NCBI RefSeq assembly: GCF_026340565.1
Contig: NZ_JAPEPB010000001.1
Coordinates: forward strand, 6,422,001-6,486,000
Direction: 5' to 3'
DNA length: 64,000 bases
From: Kitasatospora sp. NBC_01287
GTDB lineage: Bacteria > Actinomycetota > Actinomycetes > Streptomycetales > Streptomycetaceae
Shown: piece after piece, positions 10,146 to 18,644 of the stretch
Layout of the letters: the number at the start of each line of letters is the position of its first letter
Position numbering within the stretch: the stretch's first letter is position 1
Made by a program: the position numbers and the translations under genes
Notes under the pieces: model-generated
Seen by the model: the letters and a program-made list of their open reading frames with translations, nothing else
What the model was told of the DNA's origin: nothing
The model's database searches: none

Positions 10146-10698
10146 GCTGTTCCTTCACTGTCGGTCGAAACTGAGGTGTGTCGCGCCGCCTCCATCGTGT
10201 ACCGCAACTCGGAGATCCGTCATCTCTACCGATGGGTAACCGCCACGCCTGGTGGGCGAGTCGGTCAGGTGGGGCACGGATCGGGCGTCATCGCCGTCGC
10301 CGACCGCCACCGGGTGTTACGAAGAGGTGGTCCGACCGGTGTTCCTGGACTGCTCCAGGTGCCCCCGCCCACCCGATGGCGGGCGGTCGGGGTGAGGGCC
10401 AACAGGAGACTCTACGCCCGTGATCGCGTTGGTCTCGAATGCCGTTCGCATCGCGGGCAGTGGGCTGGACGAGCGGGCCTTGACCGCCGGCGGACGAGTG
10501 GCATCCGCAGCATGGGCGAACGGTCCGCAAAAGGGCAAATCGGTGTGATTCCCGGCACAGGACTCGGCGTGTCTTGCTACGAGACGTCAACCTTTGGGTG
10601 GGATCGGGGGTCGGGTACTTGCGCGAACCGCCGCGCCCGTGTGGACTACGGCCACAGCCCTGGCGCCGATGCCAGGCCGAATACTGGAGGTTATTCCC
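10146..10698. other. Divergent intergenic region, aceE / DUF3052
   Basis: 553 bp without a convincing gene. It must hold the promoters of aceE (minus) and the DUF3052 gene (plus). Visible structure: an inverted repeat CCTGGA-CTGC-TCCAGG at 10344-10359, and a TGGAGG ribosome site just before 10699. Short open frames here have unnatural Arg/Pro-rich composition and no ribosome sites. Confidence 0.6.
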
Positions 10699-11136
10699 GT
10701 GAGCGCGACCGCGGACCCCGCGGACAAGTCCAACCCGGCCCTCAAGCTGGGCTTCGAGCCCGGCCAGATCGTGCAGGAGCTCGGGTACGACGAAGACACT
10801 GATCAGGATCTCCGCGAGGGCATCGAGGAGGTCATTGGTGAGGAGCTCGTCGACGAGGACTACGACGACGTCGCCGACGCCGTCCTGCTGTGGCACCGCG
10901 AGGAGGACGGGGATCTGACCGATGCCCTCGTCGACGCCCAGGAGTACCTGGCCGAGGGCGGTCTGATCTGGCTGCTGACTCCCAAGAAGGGTCGCGACGG
11001 CCACGTCGAGGCCCATGAGGTCGCCGAGGCGGCACAGACCGCCGGCCTCTCGCAGACCAGCTCGATCACGGTGGCCAAGGACTGGGCCGGCACCCGCCTC
11101 GCCACGCCTAAGGCGGCGAAGTCGGGCAAGCGCTGA
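10699..11136 (+). CDS. DUF3052 family protein
   Basis: A 145-residue acidic protein conserved in actinobacteria next to aceE. It contains LGFEPGQIVQELGYDED and LVDAQEYLAEGGLIWLLTP, the family's signature. GTG 10699 has TGGAGG 8 nt upstream. The domain is unrelated to any enzyme I recognise; its role is not established. A hairpin terminator follows at 11156-11191, so it is probably monocistronic. Confidence 0.9.
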   Translation: MSATADPADKSNPALKLGFEPGQIVQELGYDEDTDQDLREGIEEVIGEELVDEDYDDVADAVLLWHREEDGDLTDALVDAQEYLAEGGLIWLLTPKKGRDGHVEAHEVAEAAQTAGLSQTSSITVAKDWAGTRLATPKAAKSGKR

Positions 11137-11155
11137 CGGCACCGCTCCGCTTGTC

Positions 11156-11191
11156 CCGGACCCCGCTGGAGGAAGCTCCAGTGGGGTCCGG
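11156..11191 (+). terminator. Terminator of the DUF3052 gene
   Basis: A 16-bp stem with one G-T wobble (CCGGACCCCGCTGGAG / CTCCAGTGGGGTCCGG) and a GAAG tetraloop, 20 bp after the stop codon. Confidence 0.85.
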
Positions 11192-11407
11192 CCGCTTCCG
11201 GGGTCGCACTTGTGGGTGCTGCCGGGAGGCGTGTTCGCTTGCGGCGAAATCGACCCCTGAACTTCCTCGAAAGGCCCCGCCGCCTCACTCGTAAGGCCGA
11301 AATCGAGGGCCTGGATGCGAGGATGTGCCCGCGGTCGGCCGCTGTGCCCACCGTGGCAACCCGTGGGCGCGGTGCGCGCCGCACCCACCGCTGAGAAAGG
11401 TCTCACC

Positions 11408-11866
11408 ATGGCCATCGAGGTCGGCACCCAGGCTCCGGACTTCGAGCTGAAGAACCAGCACGGCGAGCTGGTCAAGCTCTCCGACTTCCGGGGCGAGAAG
11501 AACGTCGTCCTGGTGTTCTACCCCTTCGCCTTCACCGGTGTCTGCACCGGTGAGGTCTGCGCGATCCAGAAGGAGCTGCCGCAGCTGCAGAACGAGGACG
11601 TGCAGATCCTCGCGGTCTCCAACGACTCGCCCTTCACCCTGCGGGTCTTCGCCGAGCAGGAGGGCCTGGAGTACCCGCTGCTGTCGGACTTCTGGCCGCA
11701 CGGCGAGGTCTCCACCGCCTACGGCGTCTTCCAGGAGGACAAGGGCTGCGCGGTGCGCGGCACCTTCGTGATCGACAAGGCCGGCGTGGTGCGCTGGTCG
11801 GTCGTCAACGGCCTGCCGGACGCGCGGGACGAGCAGGAGTACCTGAAGGTGCTCGCGGCGCTCTGA
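11408..11866 (+). CDS. AhpE-type peroxiredoxin
   Basis: A 152-residue thiol peroxidase that reduces hydroperoxides. The peroxidatic motif FAFTGVCTGEVC gives Thr43 and Cys46, with Arg in AVRGTFVIDKAGVVRW completing the active site. Cys51 is five residues on, so a true AhpE (1-Cys) or a Bcp-like atypical mechanism are both possible. The peptide is short, cytoplasmic and lacks the C-terminal resolving domain of AhpC. ATG 11408 has a GAAAGG site. The stop codon lies inside a 15-bp tandem duplication. It sits directly before the Ter region, in keeping with a stress-defence role. Confidence 0.92.
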   Translation: MAIEVGTQAPDFELKNQHGELVKLSDFRGEKNVVLVFYPFAFTGVCTGEVCAIQKELPQLQNEDVQILAVSNDSPFTLRVFAEQEGLEYPLLSDFWPHGEVSTAYGVFQEDKGCAVRGTFVIDKAGVVRWSVVNGLPDARDEQEYLKVLAAL

Positions 11867-11910
11867 TCCCGGCGGCTCTGATCCCGGCGGATCGGCTCGG
11901 ATCGGCTCGG
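11861..11910 (+). repeat. Tandem duplications across the peroxiredoxin stop codon
   Basis: CTCTGATCCCGGCGG occurs twice in tandem (11861-11875 and 11876-11890), with the stop TGA in the first copy. It is followed at once by ATCGGCTCGG twice in tandem (11891-11910). Confidence 0.9.
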
Positions 11911-11989
11911 CGTGGCGGCCCGGTGTGCGGCGGGAGGTTCCTGAGAGGGAAGTCTCATCGGCCACGCCGGGCCGCCTCGCGTTCGGGGC

Positions 11990-12017
11990 GGGAACCCGGT
12001 ACTACGATCTGGCCGTT
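11990..12017 (+). promoter_or_regulatory. Possible ECF/SigR-like promoter upstream of terD
   Basis: GGGAAC at 11990-11995 and GTT at 12015-12017 are separated by 19 bp, about 80 bp before the terD start. This resembles the oxidative-stress SigR consensus GGGAAT-N18-GTT but with one base more spacing and one mismatch. Tentative. Confidence 0.3.
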
Positions 12018-12099
12018 GGCTGGACGTGGGTCCCAGTGCCGGGGCTCCGGACCACACCGCCGAGGCGCCAACGGTGCCTCCCGCATCTTGGAGGATCCT

Positions 12100-12675
12100 G
12101 TGGGTGTCAGCCTGAGCAAGGGCGGCAATGTCTCGCTCACCAAGGAGGCCCCGGGCCTGACCGCGGTCCTGGTCGGCCTCGGTTGGGACGCGCGCACCAC
12201 CACGGGCGCCGAGTTCGACCTGGACGCCAGCGCGCTGCTCTGCACCGAGCAGGGCAAGGTCGCCAAGGACAGCGACTTCGTCTTCTTCAACAACCTCAAG
12301 AGCCAGGACGGCTCGGTCGAGCACACCGGCGACAACCTCACCGGTGAGGGCGAGGGCGACGACGAGGTGATCAAGGTCGACCTGAGCGCCGTGCCGGCCT
12401 CGATCGCGAAGATCGTCTTCCCGGTCTCGATCTACGACGCGGAGACCCGGCTGCAGAGCTTCGGCCAGGTCCGCAACGCCTACATCCGGGTGGTCAACCA
12501 GAGCGGTGGCCAGGAGATCGCCCGCTACGACCTGAGCGAGGACGCCTCCACCGAGACCGCGATGGTCTTCGGCGAGCTCTACCGCAACGGCGCGGAGTGG
12601 AAGTTCCGCGCCATCGGCCAGGGGTACGCCTCGGGCCTGCGCGGGATCGCGCAGGACTTCGGCGTCAACGTCTGA
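12100..12675 (+). CDS. terD: TerD family stress protein (first copy)
   Basis: A 191-residue calcium-binding-type TerD protein. Conserved blocks: VSLSKGGNVSLTKEAPGL, GLGWDARTTTGAEFDLDASA, DSDFVFFNNLKSQDGSVEH and GELYRNGAEWKFRAIGQGY. The acidic residues in FDLDAS and the GDN/DDE loop are the likely metal ligands. TerD proteins respond to tellurite, oxidative and envelope stress and form complexes with TerC-like membrane proteins; a TerC-like gene lies 3.3 kb downstream. GTG 12100 has TTGGAGGA 6 nt upstream. The kinase gene converges on its end. Confidence 0.95.
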   Translation: MGVSLSKGGNVSLTKEAPGLTAVLVGLGWDARTTTGAEFDLDASALLCTEQGKVAKDSDFVFFNNLKSQDGSVEHTGDNLTGEGEGDDEVIKVDLSAVPASIAKIVFPVSIYDAETRLQSFGQVRNAYIRVVNQSGGQEIARYDLSEDASTETAMVFGELYRNGAEWKFRAIGQGYASGLRGIAQDFGVNV

Positions 12676-12693
12676 GACCTGAACGGGGGCGGT

Positions 12694-15057
12694 TCAGACC
12701 GGCGGTAGCGCGTAGACCTTGGTGTCCTGGGAGGCGACCAAGGTCTTGCCGTCGGTGCTGAACAGCCAGGCGGTGCCGCCGGGGAGGCCCGGCTGGAAGG
12801 TCCAGCGGATCGTGTGGGCCGTGGTGTCCACGGCGTAGATCCCGTTGTTGTCGGTGGAGACGAAGCAGGTCTGCTGGACCACGACCGGCGCCGTGTTCAT
12901 CGAGCACTCGTAGGGCAGCGCGCAGCGCCACAGCTCCTGGCCGTTGGCCGCCTGATAGGCGATCAGGGCCGGTGGGGCGCTGGGCGTCGCGTTGTACTGC
13001 TGCAGCGTCATGCCGCCCAGCACCACGTAGACCACGCCGTCGACGACCGTGGGCGGGGCGTACCAGAGGTCCTTGCTGCCGGCCGGCGGGGGCTTGACCC
13101 AGCTCTGCTTCTGCGTGGCCAGGTCCACCGCCTGGAGCCCGTGACCGGCGGAGGAGCAGTAGACCCGGTCCGCGTCGGCGACCGGCTGCTGGGGGGCCAG
13201 CGCGTCTGTGGCGGCGAACCAGACCTGCTCGCCGGTCTTGCGGCTGCGGGCGACCAGGTTGGTCAGCGAGTCGGTGTAGAGCAGCAGGTCCGGGGTCAGC
13301 ATCGCGAGGACGTCGGTGTCCGCGTCGGGCTTGCGCTGCTGGCTCCAGAGCACCGAGCCGTCGGCGGCGGAGAGCGCGAAGACGCCCGGCACGGACTTGG
13401 CGCTGGGGTCCGGATCGCCGCCGGCGTCCAGCGGCTGGAACCTGCACAGGGCGTAGACGGCCTGGTCGTCGGCCGCCAGCACGGTGTCGGGCTGCAGCTG
13501 CATGCTGCCCGTGGTCCTGGGGGCGTAGGTCCAGAGCGGGTTGCCGTTCAACGGGTTGGCCTTGACCAGGTTGTCGCCGTTGTAGACCAGCGCGCCGCCG
13601 CTCACCGCGGCGGCGGTCTCGGGGTCCGCCGGCAGCTGCCAGCGGACCTGGCCGCTGGCGGCCTCCAGCGCGGCCGCCCCGCCGATCCCGTACAGGTAGA
13701 CCGCGTCCCCCGCCACCAGCGGGGTGGCCCCGTTCAGCGTGTCGGGCAGTGGATGCGTCCAGAGCGGGGTGGGGGCCACCCCGGGCCGGCGGGTGGTGGA
13801 CGGTGAGGCACTCGGGGAGGCCGTGCTCGGGCCGGTGGCCGGCGCCGCGGTGGGGGTGGGCTCGGGGGCGGGCCTGGGGGTGGGCGGGTGGCCGGAGTCG
13901 CCGAAGGCCCAGGCGGCGCCACCGGCGGCGGCGAGCAGCGCGGCGGTGCCGCCGGCCAGGAAGAGCCGGCGCGAGGGGCGGGCCGCGGGGGCGGCGGTGC
14001 CGGGGCGAGTGCTGTCGGCCGGGACGGCACCGGGCTGGGTGGGCGCGCCCGCGAGCAGGCGGACGGTGCCGGTCGGGGCGGGCTCGCTCACCCTGGTGTG
14101 CGGATGGGGCACCGCGGGCCGCGGGTCGGCCGGCGCGGCGGGGGCCACCGGGACGTCCAGGTCGAGCACGGCGGCGGCATGGGTGGCCAGCTCGGCGGCG
14201 AGGGCCCGCGGCAGCCAGCCCGGGCCGAGCGCGGTGGCCCCGAGGTCGAGCAGCTCGGCCAGCTCGGCGGGGGTCGGCCGGTCGGCGGGATCCTTGGCCA
14301 GGCAGGCCGCGACGACCGGGAGCAACTCCTCGGGCAGCGCGTCCAGTGACGGATCGTCATGGATCACCCGGTAGAGCAGCGCGGCGGCGGAGTCGGTGCC
14401 CCCGGTCTCCCCGCTGAACGGGCTCACCCCGGTGGCGGCGAAGGCCAGCACCGAACCGAGCGAGAAGACGTCCCCGGCCGGGCCCAGCACGCCGCCGCCC
14501 GCCTGCTCGGGGCACATGAAGCCGGGCGAGCCGACCACCACGCCGGTGCTGGTCAGACCGTCGCCCTCCAGCGCCCGGGCGATCCCGAAGTCGATCACCC
14601 GGGGGCCGTCGGCGGCCAGCAGCACGTTCGAGGGCTTGAGGTCACGGTGGATCAGCCCGGCCCGGTGGATCGCGTCCAGCGCCCGGGCCAGGCCCAGGCC
14701 CAGCGCGCGCACCGAGTCGAGGGGCAACGGGCCGTGCCCGGCCACCGCCTCGGTGAGCGAGGGGCCGAGCACGTAGGTGGTGGCCAGCCAGGGGGCCGGG
14801 CCGTCCTGGTCGGCGTCCACCACGGGTGCGGTGTGCGGGCCGCTGACCAGCCGGGCGGCGGCGACCTCGCGGCGGAAGCGCTCGCGGAACTCCGGGTCCT
14901 CGGCGAGTTCGGCCCGCACCACCTTGACCGCGACGGTCCGCCCGCCGGCGGAGCGGGCCAGGTAGACCCGGCCCATCCCGCCGGCGCCCAGTCTGGCCAG
15001 CAGGCGGTACGGACCGACGGACTGCGGATCGGCGGGTTCCAGTGGCTGGAACGGCAT
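12694..15057 (-). CDS. Membrane Ser/Thr protein kinase with extracytoplasmic PQQ-type beta-propeller
   Basis: A 787-residue Pkn-type sensor kinase. The N-terminal kinase domain has the glycine loop LGAGGMGRVY (23-32), catalytic Lys45 (VAVKVV), HRDLKPSN (137-144) and DFG (156-158), so it should be active. A Pro/Ala-rich juxtamembrane stretch is followed by one membrane helix (about 364-386) and a second Pro/Thr linker. The C-terminal 370 residues form repeated propeller blades (for example LVAGDAVYLYGIGGAAALEA, ASGQVRWQLPADPE). ATG 15057 has GGGGAG upstream. It stands between two terD genes, so it may relay an envelope signal to Ter proteins; that link is inference. Confidence 0.9.
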   Translation of the reverse strand: MPFQPLEPADPQSVGPYRLLARLGAGGMGRVYLARSAGGRTVAVKVVRAELAEDPEFRERFRREVAAARLVSGPHTAPVVDADQDGPAPWLATTYVLGPSLTEAVAGHGPLPLDSVRALGLGLARALDAIHRAGLIHRDLKPSNVLLAADGPRVIDFGIARALEGDGLTSTGVVVGSPGFMCPEQAGGGVLGPAGDVFSLGSVLAFAATGVSPFSGETGGTDSAAALLYRVIHDDPSLDALPEELLPVVAACLAKDPADRPTPAELAELLDLGATALGPGWLPRALAAELATHAAAVLDLDVPVAPAAPADPRPAVPHPHTRVSEPAPTGTVRLLAGAPTQPGAVPADSTRPGTAAPAARPSRRLFLAGGTAALLAAAGGAAWAFGDSGHPPTPRPAPEPTPTAAPATGPSTASPSASPSTTRRPGVAPTPLWTHPLPDTLNGATPLVAGDAVYLYGIGGAAALEAASGQVRWQLPADPETAAAVSGGALVYNGDNLVKANPLNGNPLWTYAPRTTGSMQLQPDTVLAADDQAVYALCRFQPLDAGGDPDPSAKSVPGVFALSAADGSVLWSQQRKPDADTDVLAMLTPDLLLYTDSLTNLVARSRKTGEQVWFAATDALAPQQPVADADRVYCSSAGHGLQAVDLATQKQSWVKPPPAGSKDLWYAPPTVVDGVVYVVLGGMTLQQYNATPSAPPALIAYQAANGQELWRCALPYECSMNTAPVVVQQTCFVSTDNNGIYAVDTTAHTIRWTFQPGLPGGTAWLFSTDGKTLVASQDTKVYALPPV

Positions 15058-15229
15058 CTGACGACTCCCCGTGTGCGGCGCCGTCGCCGCCGGCCGTCCC
15101 GCTGACGGCCTGCGGGGCGCCCGCTGACCTGAGATGGTACGACCAGAGCCGGAACCCGGAAATGGTGGGCGGACCTGCGGCTCCAGGGCCTTGATAGGTT
15201 CGAAGTTCAGGATGTTCAGTGGGCGGTGC

Positions 15230-15256
15230 GGAACCGTTCGGGGGTAGGAGGGCGTA
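15230..15256 (+). promoter_or_regulatory. Possible ECF-type promoter of second terD
   Basis: GGAAC (15230-15234) and CGTA (15253-15256) are separated by 18 bp, 70 bp upstream of the second terD start. The GGAAC element also occurs upstream of the first terD. The spacer is slightly long for known ECF factors; tentative. Confidence 0.3.
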
Positions 15257-15325
15257 GATCTTGTCTTTGGCCCTTTTCGCCGTACGGACGGTGCGGACCG
15301 CCAGGGAGTGGGAGGAAAGACGACG

Positions 15326-15910
15326 ATGAGTGTCACGCTCGCCAAGGGCGGCAACGTCTCGCTGAGCAAGGCCGCGCCCGGCCTGACCCAGGTTCAGATC
15401 GGCCTGGGCTGGGACGCCCGGTCCACCACCGGCGCGCCCTTCGACCTCGATGCGAGCGCGCTGCTCTGCTCGGCCGGCCGGGTGCTCGGTGACGAGTACT
15501 TTGTCTTCTACAACAACCTCAAGAGCCCCGAGGGCTCGGTCGAGCACCTGGGCGACAACCTGGTCGGCGGCGAGGAGGGCGACGAGGGCGACGAAGAGGT
15601 GATGCTGGTCAACCTCGACCTGGTGCCCGCCCAGGTCGACAAGGTGGTCTTCCCGGTGTCGATCTACGACGCCGACGCGCGGCTGCAGAGCTTCGGCCAG
15701 GTCCGCAACGCCTACATCCGGGTGGTCGACCAGCTCGGCGGTCAGGAGATCGCCCGCTACGACCTCAGCGAGGACGCCTCCAGCGAGACCGCGATGATCT
15801 TCGGGGAGCTCTACCGCTACCAGGGCGAGTGGAAGTTCCGGGCGGTGGGCCAGGGCTACGCCTCCGGGCTCCGCGGCATCGCCCTCGATTTCGGGGTCAA
15901 CGTACAGTAA
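15326..15910 (+). CDS. terD: TerD family stress protein (second copy)
   Basis: A 194-residue TerD paralogue, closely related to the copy at 12,100 throughout (SVTLAKGGNVSLSKAAPGL, STTGAPFDLDASALLC, SIYDADARLQSFGQVRNAYI, GEWKFRAVGQGYASGLRG). The acidic loop is expanded (EEGDEGDEEV), which may add metal ligands. ATG 15326 has GGGAGGAAAG upstream. The TerC-like gene starts 50 bp after its stop, so the two are likely one operon. Confidence 0.95.
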   Translation: MSVTLAKGGNVSLSKAAPGLTQVQIGLGWDARSTTGAPFDLDASALLCSAGRVLGDEYFVFYNNLKSPEGSVEHLGDNLVGGEEGDEGDEEVMLVNLDLVPAQVDKVVFPVSIYDADARLQSFGQVRNAYIRVVDQLGGQEIARYDLSEDASSETAMIFGELYRYQGEWKFRAVGQGYASGLRGIALDFGVNVQ

Positions 15911-15960
15911 AGGCATCGTCAATTCCTCGGCGCGCCATGTCACCGAAAGGTAGTAACACC

Positions 15961-17103
15961 GTGTTCCTCCGAACTTTCGGATGGTCCTTCGCGACCACGA
16001 TCGCCGGTCTGATCGCGGCCGGGCTGATCTGGGGCGCCGAGGGCTTCGGCGTGGTGCTGATCCTCGCGATCCTGGAGATCTCGCTCTCGTTCGACAACGC
16101 CGTGGTCAACGCCACGGTGCTGAAGCGGATGAACCCGTTCTGGCAGAAGATCTTCCTGACGGTCGGTGTGCTGATCGCCGTCTTCGGCATGCGGCTGCTC
16201 TTCCCGCTGCTGGTGGTGGGCCTGACCGCGCACATCGGTCCGTCCACCGTGATCGACCTGGCACTCAACTCGACCCACACCTACAACGGCCTGACCTACG
16301 CCCAGCACCTTGAGGCCGCCAACCCGGCGATCGCGGCGTTCGGTGGGATCTTCCTGCTGATGATCTTCCTGGACTTCATCCTGGAGGAGAAGGACTTCCA
16401 CTGGCTGCACTGGATCGAGCGCCCGCTGGAGCGGATCGGCCGGCTGGAGGCGCTCTCCTCGGTGCTCGCGCTCGTCTCGCTGGCGCTGGCGGCGCGGTTC
16501 TTCGCCGGGGAGCACGCTGAAACGGTCCTGCTGGCGGGCCTGCTGGGGTTGGCCACCTACCTCGCGGTGAACGGGCTCTCGGGTGTCTTCGAGTCCACCC
16601 TGGAGGAGGACGAGGACGAGGGTGAGGGTGAGGAGGGCGCCGAGGAGGCGGGCGGGGCCGTCACCGGCAAGCCCGGCAAGTCAGTGGTGCAGGTGGCCGG
16701 GAAGGCCGCCTTCTTCCTCTTCCTCTACCTGGAGGTGCTGGACGCCTCCTTCTCCTTCGACGGCGTGGTCGGCGCCTTCGCGATCTCCAACGACATCTTC
16801 CAGATCACCCTGGGCCTGGGCATCGGCGCGATGTACATCCGCTCGCTGACCGTCTTCCTGGTCCGCAAGGGCACCTTGGACGACTACGTCTACCTGGAGC
16901 ACGGCGCCCACTACGCGATCGGCGCGCTGGCCGGGATCCTGCTGATCTCGATCGAGTACAAGATCCCGGAGATCGTCACCGGGCTGATCGGGGTGGCCTT
17001 CATCGGGGCGGCGCTGACCTCCTCCCTGATGCGCAACCGGCGGATCGCCCAGGCCGAGGAGGCGACCGCGCCGGAACCGGCGGGGGCCGCCGCCAAGCGG
17101 TAG
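15961..17103 (+). CDS. TerC-like DUF475 integral membrane protein
   Basis: A 380-residue multi-pass membrane protein. Two TerC half-repeats are seen, each with the conserved metal-binding pattern: LEISLSFDNAVVNATVLKRM near residue 40 and LEVLDASFSFDGVVGAFAIS near 265. About eight to nine helices flank an acidic cytoplasmic loop (EEDEDEGEGEEGAEE). DUF475/TerC proteins are Mn2+ or other divalent-cation transport or sensing partners of TerD. GTG 15961 has AAAGG upstream; an in-frame ATG at 15937 lacks a ribosome site. A 21-bp hairpin terminates the operon. Confidence 0.92.
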   Translation: MFLRTFGWSFATTIAGLIAAGLIWGAEGFGVVLILAILEISLSFDNAVVNATVLKRMNPFWQKIFLTVGVLIAVFGMRLLFPLLVVGLTAHIGPSTVIDLALNSTHTYNGLTYAQHLEAANPAIAAFGGIFLLMIFLDFILEEKDFHWLHWIERPLERIGRLEALSSVLALVSLALAARFFAGEHAETVLLAGLLGLATYLAVNGLSGVFESTLEEDEDEGEGEEGAEEAGGAVTGKPGKSVVQVAGKAAFFLFLYLEVLDASFSFDGVVGAFAISNDIFQITLGLGIGAMYIRSLTVFLVRKGTLDDYVYLEHGAHYAIGALAGILLISIEYKIPEIVTGLIGVAFIGAALTSSLMRNRRIAQAEEATAPEPAGAAAKR

Positions 17104-17120
17104 CGGCGGCGGCAGCCGGA

Positions 17121-17165
17121 CGCGAGTGGGGCCCGGTTCGATCGTCGAACCGGGCCCCACTCGCG
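17121..17165. terminator. 21-bp perfect hairpin between convergent genes
   Basis: Left arm 17121-17141 (CGCGAGTGGGGCCCGGTTCG then A) pairs perfectly with 17145-17165 across a TCG loop. It can serve the DUF475 gene and the opposing DUF2637 gene. Confidence 0.9.
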
Positions 17166-17251
17166 TTGTCACCGTGCTGCCACGCTTGCCGCCATCGTGC
17201 CTGCCGGGTGTCAGCCGCCGGGCCTCAGCGGCCTCAGCGGCCCCAGCGGCC

Positions 17252-18325
17252 TCAGCCCAGGCGCTTCTCCATGGCGCGCAGCTTGCGCTCCAGGGAGTCG
17301 AAGGGGGAGTCGAGCTTCGGCATCGAGAGCGTGTCGTCGTCCGCCGTCAGGTCGACGCTGGCGGCCGAGCCGGTGCCGACCGCGGTGCGGCGCGGGGCCG
17401 CGGCGAGGGCGGCGGGCTCCAGCGCGGAGGGGCCGACCTTGGCCATCGGGTCCTCGGAGTCGGCTAGAGCAGGCTCCGTAGCGGGCTGGCCGTCCCCGCC
17501 GCCGGCGGTCAGCGCGGCCACCTGGCGCCCGCCGCGGCCCCGGCCCAGCACACTGCCGCGCGAGATCGCCTTCAGCTCGGCCCGCTCGCGGCGGTCGGCG
17601 CTGCGCGCCTGCACCTTGGCGTCCAGCTTGGACTGCTTCTCCTCGCGGACCTCCTCGACCGCCTCGTCCAGGCTGCGGACGTTCTCCAGGAGCATCAGCG
17701 ACCAGGCCGCGTAGGTCTCGCGCGGGGCGCGCAGCCAGCGGACGATGCGGATCTGCGGCAGCGGACGCGGGATCAGGCCCTGCTCGCGCAGCGCCGCCCG
17801 GCGGGTCTGCTTGAGCGCCCGGTCGAAGAGGATGGCCGCCGAGATCGACATGCCGGAGAAGAACTGCGGGGCGCCGTCGTGGCCGCCGCCGCGCGGGGCG
17901 TGCACCCAGTTGAACCAGGCCGAGGCGACGGCGAAGACCCAGACCAGCAGGCGCGAGCCGAGGGCCGCGTCACCGTGGCTGGCCTCGCGCACGGCGAGCA
18001 CCGAGCAGAACATCGCGGCGCCGTCGAGGCCGAACGGGACCAGGTACTCCCAGCCGCCGGACAGGCCCAGGTTCTGGGTGCCGAAGCCGACCAGGCCGTG
18101 GAAGGAGAGCGCGGCCGCGACCCCGGCGCAGCAGAAGAGCAGCACGTAGGAGGCGATGCCGTACCAGGTCTCCTTGCGGCGGCGGCGGTCCTCGCTGCGC
18201 TCCCAGGAGTCCTCCTTCGCCTCGGCCTTGGTGTTCTTGACCCGCATGGTGGCCGCCAGGATGGCTATGACGAGCAGGGCGACGCCGCCGATGACGGCCC
18301 AGGTCAGCTGAGTGGAGGATGACAT
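17252..18325 (-). CDS. DUF2637 membrane protein
   Basis: A 357-residue protein with an N-terminal helix (TWAVIGGVALLVIAILAATM), a charged segment, then three more helices typical of DUF2637 (YGIASYVLLFCCAGVAAALS, LVPFGLDGAAMFCSVLAVRE, LLVWVFAVASAWFNWVHAP). The C-terminal 150 residues are soluble, with a coiled-coil-like KLDAKVQARSADRRERAELK and a final LDSPFDSLERKLRAMEKRLG. DUF2637 proteins are common in actinobacterial chromosomes and plasmids (SpdB-like); their role is not known. ATG 18325. It is divergent from the TerD-like gene at 18,645. Confidence 0.85.
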   Translation of the reverse strand: MSSSTQLTWAVIGGVALLVIAILAATMRVKNTKAEAKEDSWERSEDRRRRKETWYGIASYVLLFCCAGVAAALSFHGLVGFGTQNLGLSGGWEYLVPFGLDGAAMFCSVLAVREASHGDAALGSRLLVWVFAVASAWFNWVHAPRGGGHDGAPQFFSGMSISAAILFDRALKQTRRAALREQGLIPRPLPQIRIVRWLRAPRETYAAWSLMLLENVRSLDEAVEEVREEKQSKLDAKVQARSADRRERAELKAISRGSVLGRGRGGRQVAALTAGGGDGQPATEPALADSEDPMAKVGPSALEPAALAAAPRRTAVGTGSAASVDLTADDDTLSMPKLDSPFDSLERKLRAMEKRLG

Positions 18326-18644
18326 TGCGAGGTAGGCCTCTGCTTTCCGCGGTCGAGCGGGAGTGGGTAGGTCCCTTGTGCGACTGTGCGACGGGTCGTC
18401 AGGGGAGGGACACCTGTGCGGCTAGACGATATCGCGTCCGAAGTGGCGGCATGGTACGGGAGTCCACTTCGGCCCGCTATCCGCCGCGCGGAGGGCGCCG
18501 CACGGGTGCCGCGCGGGCGCCGGCCGGACGCCGGATCCGACGGTGTCTCAGGCCCGGTGCTGGGTATGGACCGCAGTGCACAATGGTGCGTCATGGTGCG
18601 TCAGGGCATCGGTCAGGGTGAACAGCTGGGCTGGGGGATTTCGT
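18326..18644. other. Divergent intergenic region DUF2637 / TerD-like
   Basis: 319 bp with no convincing gene. A GGGGG ribosome site lies just before 18645. A short stretch repeats CACAATGGTGCGTCATGGTGCG around 18580-18605 in part (GGTGCGTCATGGTGCGTCA), an imperfect 10-bp tandem repeat that may be an operator. Confidence 0.5.

Noticed and set aside
7545..10802. A 1,085-codon plus-strand frame opposite aceE
   Set aside because: Antisense to a certain gene; the translation is Val/Gly/Leu/Arg/His-rich without any domain, an effect of third-position GC bias.
11909..11976. GC-rich inverted repeat after the peroxiredoxin gene as its terminator
   Set aside because: The arms (10 bp) are 43 nt apart and the region is simple-sequence GC-rich, so pairing is likely by chance.
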